In this document: one piece after another, positions 43,206 through 52,159 of the stretch | Position numbering within the stretch: position 1 is the first letter of the stretch | Layout: every line of letters starts with the position of its first letter | From: Deltaproteobacteria bacterium HGW-Deltaproteobacteria-6 | GTDB lineage: Bacteria > Desulfobacterota > Syntrophia > Syntrophales > Smithellaceae | Direction: 5' to 3' | Length of the DNA: 64,000 nucleotides | Assembly: GCA_002840435.1 (NCBI GenBank) | Contig: PHAT01000005.1 | Coordinates: 672,460 to 736,459 of the forward strand | Notes under the pieces: generated by a model | What the model was told of the DNA's origin: nothing | Database searches by the model: none | The model's input: only the letters and a program-made list of their open reading frames with translations | Position numbers and translations under genes: made by a program

Positions 43206-44318
43206 TTATCTGGACAAAATATCCGAAAAGGTAATTTCCACTCTCTTGTTTTCTTCAACGGCGCTTTTTGAATACAGCGGCTCGGCGGTTCCGGCTCCGG
43301 AAGCACTGATGCCTGCCGTGGCGACACCTGCTTTGACAAAAGCCTCCTTCAGCATTCCGGCCATATTCTCCGTCGCTTTGGTGTTTTCTGTTTTATCCGG
43401 TTTTCCAAAACCATAAACTTTTAATTGAGCTTTCACATCGGGATATCTCTTTATCAGATCGGCAATGCTGTCGATGATTATTCCGGATCCGGGCGCCAAT
43501 TTCATGGCCGGCGTCTTGATCAGGTCGTGTCTGGGAATGATCAGCGTCATGCCTGTGGCCGTCATCTTGGACAGGGCATCCATTTTGCTCACCGCCTGCC
43601 AGAAAGAAGAAACTTTATTCAATTCTCTTACTTTATTCTGGATTTTTACGGCATCCTCTCCCTTTTGGCTTTGCAGCGTCTTCAGGTCTTCGATGGTCTT
43701 TGTCTTATCAACAACGTCATTTCTCAAAGAAGTCACCACGCCGTTTAATGCCGCCACCTGGCCGGTTAAATTGGCGTTGTCGGCTTTCAGCGATGAAACT
43801 TCCTTCGCGATGCTGATTTTTTCGAGTTTCAGGGCGGATAATTCACTGGAAATATTTTTCATATCTCCCCGGGGTTTGGCGAGTTCATCTTTTAATAACT
43901 TGATTTCTTTGTTTTTAGCGTCAAATATTTTTATCTTCGCTTCCGTTTCCGGAATAAGTTTCTCCAGACGTGAATTTTCCTGTTCCTGGTTTACTTTTTC
44001 CAGCCGGGACAGCACAACCTGGCACATAACCTCCGCCATATTCGCGTAATGCTTGACGGTAGGAATGGCAGCTTCCTCAACTTTGCCGCGCCAGTTGGTT
44101 TTTGCTTTTAATTCCGCTTCTGCTTTCTTCAGATAGTTTTGCGCGCTCTCCACATCCGCCGTAAAAGGCTTTGTTTCATGACTGCGGGAGAGGATTTTCT
44201 CTACGGATGATTTTGCTTTTTGCATGATGAAATTAAGATCATCGCTTTGGGCGAAAACATGGCCATTGATCGGCAAGATCATCAATAACATGGTTAAAAC
44301 AATAATGGTTTTTTTCAT
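43206..44318 (-). CDS. Coiled-coil outer-membrane-associated protein with OmpA-like C-terminal domain
   Basis: 370 residues. A signal peptide (MKKTIIVLTMLLMILPINGHVFAQ), a long helical/coiled-coil middle (~60-230, heptad-like ISIAKEVSSLKADNANLTGQ) and a C-terminal region resembling OmpA (IIDSIADLIKRYPDVKAQLKVYG, ENMAGMLKEAFVKAGV, SAVEENKRVEITF) are present. The OmpA-like domain should bind peptidoglycan. Canonical NxxLSxxRA is altered (NTKATENMAGML), so binding may be atypical. ATGA overlap with the upstream DUF4398-like gene implies joint function. Confidence 0.8.
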   Translation of the reverse strand: MKKTIIVLTMLLMILPINGHVFAQSDDLNFIMQKAKSSVEKILSRSHETKPFTADVESAQNYLKKAEAELKAKTNWRGKVEEAAIPTVKHYANMAEVMCQVVLSRLEKVNQEQENSRLEKLIPETEAKIKIFDAKNKEIKLLKDELAKPRGDMKNISSELSALKLEKISIAKEVSSLKADNANLTGQVAALNGVVTSLRNDVVDKTKTIEDLKTLQSQKGEDAVKIQNKVRELNKVSSFWQAVSKMDALSKMTATGMTLIIPRHDLIKTPAMKLAPGSGIIIDSIADLIKRYPDVKAQLKVYGFGKPDKTENTKATENMAGMLKEAFVKAGVATAGISASGAGTAEPLYSKSAVEENKRVEITFSDILSR

Positions 44319-44710
44319 TGCGCGCCCTCCTTGCCGGACAGAATGTCATCGAGATTCTTCTGCAATTTCTCAAGTTTTGCCCTGGTCACGGCGGTTTTTT
44401 CGGCTGCTTCACGCTCTTCGGATTTTACCTTGGCGTAATTCATGAGTGTCTGGGCCATTTCCAATGATTCCAGAGCGGCCTTTTCTTTTTTAGTGTCTAT
44501 TCGTTCCTGAGCCTTGGTGATGTTCGTTCGCGCTTCATCCAGGATGTCCTTGGAATAAATATTGGCCTTGGTCTGGGTCAGGGTTGCGAGAGCAGCCTTT
44601 GTTTTGAGAGCCTGATCGATCGTTGACTGAGAAACGTTCTGGGCAAACACCGGTGTGATGCCTGCGGCAACTGCTGAGAATAGAGAAATAATTATGATGC
44701 ATTTTTTCAT
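44315..44710 (-). CDS. Exported DUF4398-like helical protein
   Basis: 131 residues with a signal peptide (MKKCIIIISLFSAVAAGITPVFAQ). The body is helical and charged (DEARTNITKAQERIDTKKEKAALESLEMAQ), resembling DUF4398 proteins that usually accompany OmpA-like proteins in proteobacteria. Its stop overlaps the start of the OmpA-like gene. The pair is probably a periplasmic envelope-support module of unknown exact role. Confidence 0.75.
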   Translation of the reverse strand: MKKCIIIISLFSAVAAGITPVFAQNVSQSTIDQALKTKAALATLTQTKANIYSKDILDEARTNITKAQERIDTKKEKAALESLEMAQTLMNYAKVKSEEREAAEKTAVTRAKLEKLQKNLDDILSGKEGAQ

Positions 44711-44925
44711 AAGAACCTCCTGAAAAATAACGATAATTATTGTTCCGACGATATGAGCATTTCATAGGACATGATCGGCAATATGTCAATAAAGAATATT
44801 GCCGCGGCGGCATCACCGCAGTTTTACCCGCAGCCGGACAAAACAGTTCATCAAAAATATGTAAGTTGAATTCTTTAAATAAATCGTGATAGCGTTATTC
44901 AACTTCTTTTTAAAGGGCAGGTTCA

Positions 44926-45117
44926 ATGACCGGCAATAACCGAGCGGATATCAAAGTGGGGGCAAGCGTCAAGGTAGTGCAAAAGCAGGATCAGCGCTCA
45001 GGGCTTCTTACCTGCGGCATCGTGCAGGCTATTCTGACCAGATCCGGCACCCATCCCCACGGAATCAAGGTGCATCTGGAAAGCGGGATAGTGGGCCGGG
45101 TCAAGGAGATCCTCTGA
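44926..45117 (+). CDS. YwbE family protein
   Basis: 63 residues, full family length. NRADIKVGASVKVVQKQDQR, LTCGIVQAILTRSGTHPHGIK and VHLESGIVGRVKEIL match the small YwbE family. It has a beta-barrel look and no known function. AGGTTC precedes the ATG. It is followed 36 bases later by an ornithine cyclodeaminase-like gene. Confidence 0.88.
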   Translation: MTGNNRADIKVGASVKVVQKQDQRSGLLTCGIVQAILTRSGTHPHGIKVHLESGIVGRVKEIL

Positions 45118-45153
45118 ATTTTCACAAAATATATGCAAAAGGTTTGAACGGAC

Positions 45154-46137
45154 ATGAAAACACTGATTCTGACAAGGCGGGACGTTGAAGGGATTCTAAC
45201 GCCTGCGGTGACCAATGATACCGTGGAGAAGGCTTTCCACGCCTATGGCCTGGGGCAGACCGATATGCCGCCTAAGAGCTATTTGTATTTTCCGAAAGGA
45301 GATCTCCGGTCCATGCCGGCTTATGTTCATGGCGGGGGCTTTGACATTGCCGGCATCAAATGTGTCACGGTTCATCCGCAAAATGCTGCGGGCAGCCTGC
45401 CGACGGTTATGGCCGTTATCATTCTGAATGATCCCCGGACCGGTTTTCCGCTGGCCATCCTGGACGGCACTTATCTGACATGCGTTCGAACCGGCGCCGC
45501 CGGAGCGATTGCCGCCAAGTACCTGAGCCGGGAAGACGCGGAAGTCGCCGGATTTGTCGGCTGCGGCGCTCAGGCCAGATCACAGCTTTCATGTCTGCAA
45601 AATGTGCGTAAGATCCGGAAAATAAAGATATGGCAGTTTGAGGGCGATAAGGTATGCGCGCAGACCTTCCGGCGCTGGGCAAAGGCGGCCTGTCATGTGG
45701 AAGCCGTGGTATCTTCCCGAATCGACGATGTGACCCTGAATGCCGATGTTGTTGTCACCTCGACACCATCGCGCCTGCCGCTGGTGAACCGTGTTTCTGC
45801 GGGAACCCACATCAACGCCATTGGAGCGGACGCGCAGGGCAAACAGGAAATTAATCCGGAAATACTGAAACAGGCCAAAGTAGTGATTGATGACTGGGCG
45901 CAGGCTTCCCACTCCGGTGAAATTAATGTGCCCCTGAGCCGGAAGCTGATCGGCAAAAGAGACGTGCATGCCCAGTTGGGGGACATCGTGGCCGGAAAGA
46001 AGAAAGGGAGAACATCCGCTGAGGAGATCACGCTTTTCGACTCGACGGGGCTTGCCATTCAGGATATTTCCTGCGCTTATGTTGTTTATCAGGCGCTCAA
46101 AAACAAACGGGGCATTCAAACCGTCAAACTTTTTTAA
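45154..46137 (+). CDS. Ornithine cyclodeaminase/mu-crystallin family dehydrogenase
   Basis: 327 residues. Active-site and NAD-binding features of the family are MPPKSYLYFP, GIKCVTVHPQN, DGTYLTCVRTGAAGAIAAKYL, the Rossmann loop GFVGCGAQARSQL, and the C-terminal ITLFDSTGLAIQDI. Members act as ornithine cyclodeaminase, alanine dehydrogenase or ketimine reductase; sequence alone does not decide which. It is followed 108 bases later by an ADP-forming acyl-CoA synthetase gene in the same direction. Confidence 0.85.
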   Translation: MKTLILTRRDVEGILTPAVTNDTVEKAFHAYGLGQTDMPPKSYLYFPKGDLRSMPAYVHGGGFDIAGIKCVTVHPQNAAGSLPTVMAVIILNDPRTGFPLAILDGTYLTCVRTGAAGAIAAKYLSREDAEVAGFVGCGAQARSQLSCLQNVRKIRKIKIWQFEGDKVCAQTFRRWAKAACHVEAVVSSRIDDVTLNADVVVTSTPSRLPLVNRVSAGTHINAIGADAQGKQEINPEILKQAKVVIDDWAQASHSGEINVPLSRKLIGKRDVHAQLGDIVAGKKKGRTSAEEITLFDSTGLAIQDISCAYVVYQALKNKRGIQTVKLF

Positions 46138-46245
46138 TGGCCGGGGCGCCTTTGTCCATCAGGCTGGAAGGATTCTCACGCTCTATGCCGGATGGCCCGG
46201 AATGATAGTGCAAAGGCGCCGGCTCATGTCAGGAGGTATTTCAGG

Positions 46246-48324
46246 TTGAAAAACAACATCACCACACTCAACGAATTTGAAGGAGCAACCCTGCTCAGAC
46301 AGTCAGGAATTCCCGTCACAGACGGTGTTCTGGCGCATGATGAATCCGAAGCGCAGTCCGCGGCAGAGAGACTGGGCTTTCCGGTGGTCCTGAAGATTTG
46401 TTCCGAAGCTGTTCCGCACAAGACAGAGCGGGGCGGTGTCGTGCTCAACATCAGGGATGCCGCATCGCTTGGCTTCGCCTGCCGTGAGATGAAAAAAAAC
46501 TTTTCCGATGTTCCCCACGCGCTGCTGGTTCAGAAGATGGTGAAGTCCGGGACGGAGTTGATTCTGGGAGCCAGGCGGGATTCCGTCTTCGGACCCGTTG
46601 TGCTGGTGGGCATTGGTGGTATTTTTACCGAAGTCTTCCGAGATTCGGTAATCGACCTGGCCCCTGTGGATGAAAAAAGCGCGCTGGCGATGATCCGGCG
46701 TCTTAAAGGCATGGCGCTGCTTACAGGCTATCGCGGTCAGGAACCTCTCGACCTCGGCGCGGTAGCAAAGGCCGTTGCCGCTCTTTCGGGACTCATCCAC
46801 AGCCGGCCGGACATTTCCGAAATTGATGTCAATCCTTTCATTGCTTATCCGGATGGGGCCATAGCCGTTGACGCGTTGGTGCGGCTTGCCGGGAGTCCCG
46901 CCGTATCTCCACGAAAGCGCACGGATCCGGGAACGGTAGCGCCTTTCTTCAATCCGTCCTCCATGGCCGTGATCGGCGCTTCCAGAAGCCCCGGCAAAGG
47001 GGGCAACATCATTCTGCGCAATTTGCTCAAAGCCGGTTTTAAGGGCGGCCTGCATCCCATTAATCCCACCGCCAGGGAAATTCTCGGGCTCAGGGCCTAT
47101 CCGAGGGTCCGTGACGTGCCCGGGCCTGTGGATCTGGCCATGATCGTCATCCCCAAAACCGCCGTGCCTGAAGCGCTTTCGGACTGCGCCGCTAAGGGGG
47201 TCACCAACATCATCCTGAGCACGGGCGGTTACTCGGATATGGGAGAAGCAGGCGCGAAAGAGCAGAAAGTCATCATCGATCAGGGAAGAAGGGCCGGCAT
47301 CCGGATCATGGGGCCAAACAGCATCGGCACGCTCAATCCGCGGGCCGGCCTGGCCACGTCGATTGTCGGTCTTGATCCGATTAAGCCTGGCGGGGTGTCC
47401 ATCATCGGGCAGTCCGGCGTTTTTTCCTCGGGCTGGGCGCGCTGGATAGAAGACACCAAACCTTTCGGGCTGGCCAAGGTGGCGTGCATCGGCAATAAGG
47501 GCGACATCAATGAAAGCGACCTTCTGGAATTTCTGACGGATGATTCCGAGACCGGCACTATCGGCATGTATCTGGAAGGCGTTATTGACGGGAGACGTTT
47601 TGTGAAAGCCGCGTCCGCGGCTGCCAGGCAAAAACCCGTGGTGGTGATGAAAGCCGGCCGAAGCGAAGCCGGGGCGGCTGCCGTTGCCTCGCATACCGGA
47701 TCGCTTGCCGGGTCGGACGCCGTATTTGACGCGGTTTGCCGCAGGACGGGGCTTGTCCGCGTGCATAATTCCGAAGCCTTCTTCGATACCCTGTCAGCGT
47801 TTGAAAAGCTTCCCCTGCCGCGGGGAAACCGCATGGGGGTGCTCTCCATTACGGGCATGGGCTGTGTTGCGGCCACTGATGCCGCCGAGGAATACGGGAT
47901 TGTTCTACCCGCGCTTCAGCCCGCCACACTTAAGCAACTGGCGGAGGTGATTCCGCCCTGGGCGCCGGTGCGCAATCCCATTGATACCTGGTCCGCCATT
48001 GAACAGCATGGATCGAAAAAAGCATCCAGCCGCATCGCCTCGAGCCTTTTGAACCAGAAGGATGTGGATGCCCTTTTGATTACCTTCGTGCTCATGCCGG
48101 AAAGCGTGTTTGACATTGCCGAAGCCTTTGCCGATATTTTCAGCCGACATCCGCACAAACCCGTCTATGCCAGTTATTACGGCGGGACGGCAAAAGAGAT
48201 CAGCCACATTCACGAGGGGTTCGCGAAACTTCGCGTGCCGTGCTATCCCACGCCGGAGCGCGCGATGTTCGCTTTTGCCCGCATGGTTCAATATGCCCGG
48301 TTTCGCGGTCTGATCCGCGGCTGA
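46246..48324 (+). CDS. ADP-forming acyl-CoA synthetase, beta-alpha fused
   Basis: 692 residues from TTG at 46246, chosen because AGGAGG lies 9 bases upstream; the frame extends to 46192 without family sequence. Residues ~1-220 are an ATP-grasp (beta) domain (GFPVVLKICSEAVPHKTERGG, SEIDVNPFIAYPDG). From ~240 come the CoA-binding domain (SMAVIGASRSPGKGGNIILRN) and succinyl-CoA-ligase-like domains (IMGPNSIG, catalytic-His region SHTGSLAGSD). It makes ATP from acyl-CoA and ADP, or the reverse. The ATP-grasp-first order is the reverse of the more common alpha-beta order. Confidence 0.85.
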   Translation: MKNNITTLNEFEGATLLRQSGIPVTDGVLAHDESEAQSAAERLGFPVVLKICSEAVPHKTERGGVVLNIRDAASLGFACREMKKNFSDVPHALLVQKMVKSGTELILGARRDSVFGPVVLVGIGGIFTEVFRDSVIDLAPVDEKSALAMIRRLKGMALLTGYRGQEPLDLGAVAKAVAALSGLIHSRPDISEIDVNPFIAYPDGAIAVDALVRLAGSPAVSPRKRTDPGTVAPFFNPSSMAVIGASRSPGKGGNIILRNLLKAGFKGGLHPINPTAREILGLRAYPRVRDVPGPVDLAMIVIPKTAVPEALSDCAAKGVTNIILSTGGYSDMGEAGAKEQKVIIDQGRRAGIRIMGPNSIGTLNPRAGLATSIVGLDPIKPGGVSIIGQSGVFSSGWARWIEDTKPFGLAKVACIGNKGDINESDLLEFLTDDSETGTIGMYLEGVIDGRRFVKAASAAARQKPVVVMKAGRSEAGAAAVASHTGSLAGSDAVFDAVCRRTGLVRVHNSEAFFDTLSAFEKLPLPRGNRMGVLSITGMGCVAATDAAEEYGIVLPALQPATLKQLAEVIPPWAPVRNPIDTWSAIEQHGSKKASSRIASSLLNQKDVDALLITFVLMPESVFDIAEAFADIFSRHPHKPVYASYYGGTAKEISHIHEGFAKLRVPCYPTPERAMFAFARMVQYARFRGLIRG

Positions 48325-48352
48325 CGGGTGTTGCGGGACGGATCCATCGTGA

Positions 48353-48382
48353 CTTGTCTGATGCCCCGGGGCGTCAGACAAG
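48353..48382 (+). terminator. Hairpin after the ADP-forming synthetase gene
   Basis: CTTGTCTGATGCC (48353-48365), loop CCGG, then GGCGTCAGACAAG (48370-48382): 13 pairs with one G-T wobble, 28 bases after the stop. No T tract follows, so it may be a processing or weak terminator structure. Confidence 0.45.
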
Positions 48383-48543
48383 CTTGTAAAATACCATCCC
48401 GTTCCGGAACGGTGGTTTTCCTTCTTGACAAAAACGGAAAGTTTTGCACTTTTTAATCCCGCCGTTGCGGGATGAGCGTTAATAAGCCTTCGCTTGCTGC
48501 AAGGTGGTTGATCGTCGCATAATTCTATATCAGGCAGGTATGC

Positions 48544-49917
48544 ATGGAGCTCTTCTTCGATCCAAAATCCGTCGTTGTTATCGGCGCCTCGAATTCTTCC
48601 TTCAATCTGGGAGCCACAATCTGTAACATGCTGAAGGATTATCTCAGCTATACCGGAGCCGTCTATGCCGTCAATTCCAAAGGCGAGATGGTGAATGGCT
48701 GTGCGGGTTATTCATCGGTTCTGGATTTGCCGGAAACACCCGATCTGGCCATCATTATTATAGCGGCGCGAAACGTTCCCGGTATTATCCAGGACTGCGC
48801 GCAAAAGGGCATCAAACGCATCATCATTGAGAGCGCCGGTTTCTCGGAGGGTGGAGAAACGGGCGAGGCGATGCAGTGCGAAATGGACGATGTTGCCCGC
48901 AAAAACGGCATCCGCATCATGGGACCCAACTGCCTGGGAACGCTGAGCACACGCAATAAATTTTGCAGTTTTTACGGCGTCAATCCCAGCCTGGTGGAGA
49001 TGAATCAGGTCTTTGAGTCGCCGGGCACGATGTCCTACATCATTCAGAGCGGCGGTGTGGCCGTCTTGGTGATGGAATCCCTTTACTATGATCTGGTCGG
49101 CATCAACAAGGTGGTCAGCATCGGGAACAAATGCGATGTGGACGAAGCAGACCTGATCGATTATTTTCAAAAGGACGCAACCGAAGTCATCGGCATCTAC
49201 CTGGAGAATGTCGCTGACGGCCGCAAACTCATGGAGGCCGCGGCAAGATCCCGCAAGCCCGTTCTGATTTATAAAGTGGGCAAAACGAAAGAAGGGGCAA
49301 TGGCCGCCATGTCGCATACGGCGGGAATGGCCAACAACGATTCAATTTTTGATGCCGCCTGCCGACAGGCGGGGATTATCCGTCTTCAGACGATCGACGA
49401 ACTCCATTCGCTTCCCAAGATGTTTACCGAAATGCCCCTGTTAAAAGGGAAGCGAATAGCAGCTTTCACCAACTCCGGCGCCTTCGGCAGCATTGCCGCA
49501 GACCTGCTGGTGCAGGCGGGCCTGCAGTTGGCGCACCTTGCCCCGCAGACCCAGGAGAGACTGAAAAAAGCCGGCCAGGTTTTCAATATTAAAAATCCCG
49601 TGGATATCGGCCCCGCGCCGCCGCAGACTTATCTGGATATTTTTGAAATTCTTTTATCGGCGGACGAAGTGGACGGTCTTTTGCCGCTGCTCAGCGTCTG
49701 GCAGACTTTTGTGATCGATTGTCTGCACGAGCTCTTGAAGATGTGCAAGCATTACGACAAGCCTGCGGCCATTTACACGCCGAACGCCATCGCCAAATCG
49801 ATTGCCATTCGCGCCAAACATAAAATTCCCATCTTTGAGACGTCGGAACAGGCGGTGCGGGCTCTGTCTGCCTCCCATACGTATTATGAATCTCTCCTGA
49901 AAAGGAATTTTATTTGA
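48544..49917 (+). CDS. CoA-binding/succinyl-CoA ligase-like protein, alpha part only
   Basis: 457 residues. The CoA-binding domain (VVVIGASNSSFNLGATICN) is followed by ligase domains with IRIMGPNCLGTLS, IIQSGGVAVLVMES, VVSIGNKCDVDEADL and phospho-His region SHTAGMANND. It is the alpha half of the ADP-forming acyl-CoA synthetase family. The ATP-grasp half is absent, so it either pairs with a beta subunit elsewhere (perhaps the N-terminal part of the preceding gene) or has another CoA role. It starts 219 bases after the previous gene, with a perfect TTGACA at 48425-48430 in the gap. Confidence 0.82.
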   Translation: MELFFDPKSVVVIGASNSSFNLGATICNMLKDYLSYTGAVYAVNSKGEMVNGCAGYSSVLDLPETPDLAIIIIAARNVPGIIQDCAQKGIKRIIIESAGFSEGGETGEAMQCEMDDVARKNGIRIMGPNCLGTLSTRNKFCSFYGVNPSLVEMNQVFESPGTMSYIIQSGGVAVLVMESLYYDLVGINKVVSIGNKCDVDEADLIDYFQKDATEVIGIYLENVADGRKLMEAAARSRKPVLIYKVGKTKEGAMAAMSHTAGMANNDSIFDAACRQAGIIRLQTIDELHSLPKMFTEMPLLKGKRIAAFTNSGAFGSIAADLLVQAGLQLAHLAPQTQERLKKAGQVFNIKNPVDIGPAPPQTYLDIFEILLSADEVDGLLPLLSVWQTFVIDCLHELLKMCKHYDKPAAIYTPNAIAKSIAIRAKHKIPIFETSEQAVRALSASHTYYESLLKRNFI

Positions 49918-49934
49918 GCTTTCTAAGACCAATA

Positions 49935-49975
49935 CCTGTGTGCTTGTTTGAGCCTTCCCACAACAAGCACACAGG
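49935..49975. terminator. Hairpin between convergent CoA genes
   Basis: CCTGTGTGCTTGTT (49935-49948) pairs perfectly with AACAAGCACACAGG (49962-49975) around a 13-base loop. No U tract on either strand, but the position 18 bases after one stop and 29 from the other supports termination. Confidence 0.55.
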
Positions 49976-50004
49976 CAACATGACAGCAAAATCTTTTTTC
50001 AGTT

Positions 50005-51360
50005 TTACGCCGCAAGTTTAGAGGCATCTTTTTTGTTGGAACGCCGCCAGATCCCCATCTTTTCCGCATCCTGAATCAGCTCTTCACGGAAGTCGGGATG
50101 GGCAATATTGATCAAGGCTTCCGCGCGCTCCCAGGTGCTCCTGCCCTTCATGATAGCCGTGCCGTATTCCGTAACGATGTAGTGGGAAATTGTCCTCGGA
50201 ATGGTGACGATGGAACCCGGCTCCAGGAAGGGACGGATGCGCGATTTGAGATTTCCGTGTTTATCTTTTTTGGTCGAGGAAAGACAGATAAAGGACTTTC
50301 CGCCCTTGGAATGGTAGGCCCCGTAGATGTAATCAAACTGTCCGCCGGTTCCCGAAATCTGACGCATTCCCGTTGATTCCGAAGAAACCTGGCCGTAGAG
50401 ATCAACTTCAACGGCATTATTGATGGCCATCATATTATCATTGGACGCGATCCGTTCGGGTTTGTTGGTATAATCAACGGAATAGGAAGCGCAGCAGGGG
50501 TTGTGATCCAGAAAATCATAGAGCTTCTGGCTGCCCAGGGCAAACGTGTAAACCATTTTACCCGCATCCACGCCTTTTTTCCTGTTGGTCACGCGTCCTG
50601 CCTCATACATATCCACGAAGGAATCCACGAGCATTTCCGTGTGAACGCCCAGATCCTTCAGATCGGATTTGGCGATGAGCATCCCGACGGCGTTGGGCAT
50701 GGCCCCGATGCCCAGCTGGATGCAGGCTCCGTCAACAAGCTCGTTGACAATGATGGAAGCGATCTTCTCATCCACTTCTGAAATGGCCGGAAGGGGAACG
50801 GAAATGAGGGGCTTGTTGTCCGACTCAACGATGAAATCGACTTCGGAGATGTGAATCGATTCATTCAGTCCGCCGCAGCAATATGGAACTCGGTCATTGA
50901 CTTCGACGATGACCGTTTTGGTGTGATCGGCGATGGATTTGGAGATGGAGTTGGACGGTCCGAAGTTGAAGTATCCCTTGGCGTTCATGGGCGCCACTTT
51001 GACCATGAAGACATCGGAATCAACCAGGTCGTAAAGGGACGGGCCCTCGTGGTAAAGTAGGGGAATGTAATTGCAAAGCCCCTTGTCGTGGAGGATGCGG
51101 TCTCCTCCCCCGAAATGCCAATTGTTGTAATGAAATTTCCCGCGTGTCGGATCAGCGGTTGCCACGGCGGCCAGTCCCGGGAACGTTACGGCGCGGACTT
51201 TGACATTGTCCAGTTCATCGACCCGCAAGGCCAGATATTTGTCCATATAGGTGGGCGAACAGGCAAAGTGTCCATAGTCAACCCAGTCTCCGGATTTGAT
51301 GACTTTCGCTGCTTCTTCGGCGCCGACCTTTTTATTCGCGTATTCTTCTCTGTGTTTCAT
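50005..51360 (-). CDS. Butyryl-CoA:acetate CoA-transferase-like (4-hydroxybutyrate CoA-transferase family)
   Basis: 451 residues, single full-length domain pair. Marks include VDYGHFACSPTYMDKYLA near the start, QLGIGAMPNAVGML, RQISGTGGQFDYIYGA, HSKGGKSFICL and the active-site Glu region IVTEYGTAIMKG. The GTGGQ and GGKSFI blocks are typical of butyryl-CoA:acetate and 4-hydroxybutyrate CoA-transferases. It moves CoA between acetate and a C4 (or similar) acid without ATP cost, fitting syntrophic or fermentative acid metabolism. It is a paralog of the first half of the GNAT-fusion protein. Confidence 0.88.
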   Translation of the reverse strand: MKHREEYANKKVGAEEAAKVIKSGDWVDYGHFACSPTYMDKYLALRVDELDNVKVRAVTFPGLAAVATADPTRGKFHYNNWHFGGGDRILHDKGLCNYIPLLYHEGPSLYDLVDSDVFMVKVAPMNAKGYFNFGPSNSISKSIADHTKTVIVEVNDRVPYCCGGLNESIHISEVDFIVESDNKPLISVPLPAISEVDEKIASIIVNELVDGACIQLGIGAMPNAVGMLIAKSDLKDLGVHTEMLVDSFVDMYEAGRVTNRKKGVDAGKMVYTFALGSQKLYDFLDHNPCCASYSVDYTNKPERIASNDNMMAINNAVEVDLYGQVSSESTGMRQISGTGGQFDYIYGAYHSKGGKSFICLSSTKKDKHGNLKSRIRPFLEPGSIVTIPRTISHYIVTEYGTAIMKGRSTWERAEALINIAHPDFREELIQDAEKMGIWRRSNKKDASKLAA

Positions 51361-51502
51361 GGCTTCCCTCCCGATTTAAATTATGTTCCCTTGACGGCCA
51401 TAAGATAAACGGGAGGCAAACATTTGAAAATCCGCACGATGCTGTTTAAAAGGTGCATGAAAGGATGGGTATGGTATAGGCAAAAGACCTATCGTGACGC
51501 TT

Positions 51503-52159
51503 TTACTCTCCCTGTTCCTGAACCCATTCCACCGCCCGGCGGACCAGTTCCGGCGAGCTTTTGATGCCCAGCTTCATTTTGATTTTTTCCCGGTAGGTTC
51601 CGACGGTTTTGATGCTGACATGAAGTTTATCCCCGATTTCCTTCCGGCCTGTTCCTTTGCCGATAAGCGTGAACACTTCCAGCTCCCGGTCCGAAAGGGT
51701 ATCGATGGGATTTTGAGGAGACGCCGCCGGTTTTCCCGTCATCATGCCGAGGAATGATTCGACGACGGATTCGCTGAAGAACATCTTTCCCGCCAGAACG
51801 TGGCGGATCGCCACAATAACCTTATCGGTCATCTCCTGCTTCATGATGTATCCCCTGGCTCCGGCCCGGAGAACCCGCTCCGCGTAGATGGATTCATCAT
51901 GCATGGAAAGGACAAGAATCGGGAGATCCGGAAGATGTTCATGAAAATCCTTGATCAGATTCAGGCCGCTGACGCCCTTCAGGGTGAGATCAACGATCAT
52001 CATATCCGGTCGAGCCTTGACGAGAATCTTCTTCGCTTCGATGACGTCTTCGGCCTCTCCGCAGATCTCCATGTCCTTTTCTTCATTGATCAGCTGGGCA
52101 AGCCCCTTGCGGAATATGGGGTGATCCTCCACGATCATCACTTTTGCTTTACGAGACAT
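51503..52159 (-). CDS. NarL/FixJ-type response regulator
   Basis: 218 residues. The receiver domain (1-120) has acidic pocket IVEDHP, phospho-Asp in MIVDLTLKG, and Thr/Lys equivalents (LSMHD, GYIMKQ). A LuxR-type helix-turn-helix (LSDRELEVFTLIGKG, GDKLHVSIKTVGTYR) ends it. It starts inside the last codons of its kinase gene (22-base overlap), with AGGAGG inside that gene, so the two are translationally coupled. Confidence 0.93.
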   Translation of the reverse strand: MSRKAKVMIVEDHPIFRKGLAQLINEEKDMEICGEAEDVIEAKKILVKARPDMMIVDLTLKGVSGLNLIKDFHEHLPDLPILVLSMHDESIYAERVLRAGARGYIMKQEMTDKVIVAIRHVLAGKMFFSESVVESFLGMMTGKPAASPQNPIDTLSDRELEVFTLIGKGTGRKEIGDKLHVSIKTVGTYREKIKMKLGIKSSPELVRRAVEWVQEQGE

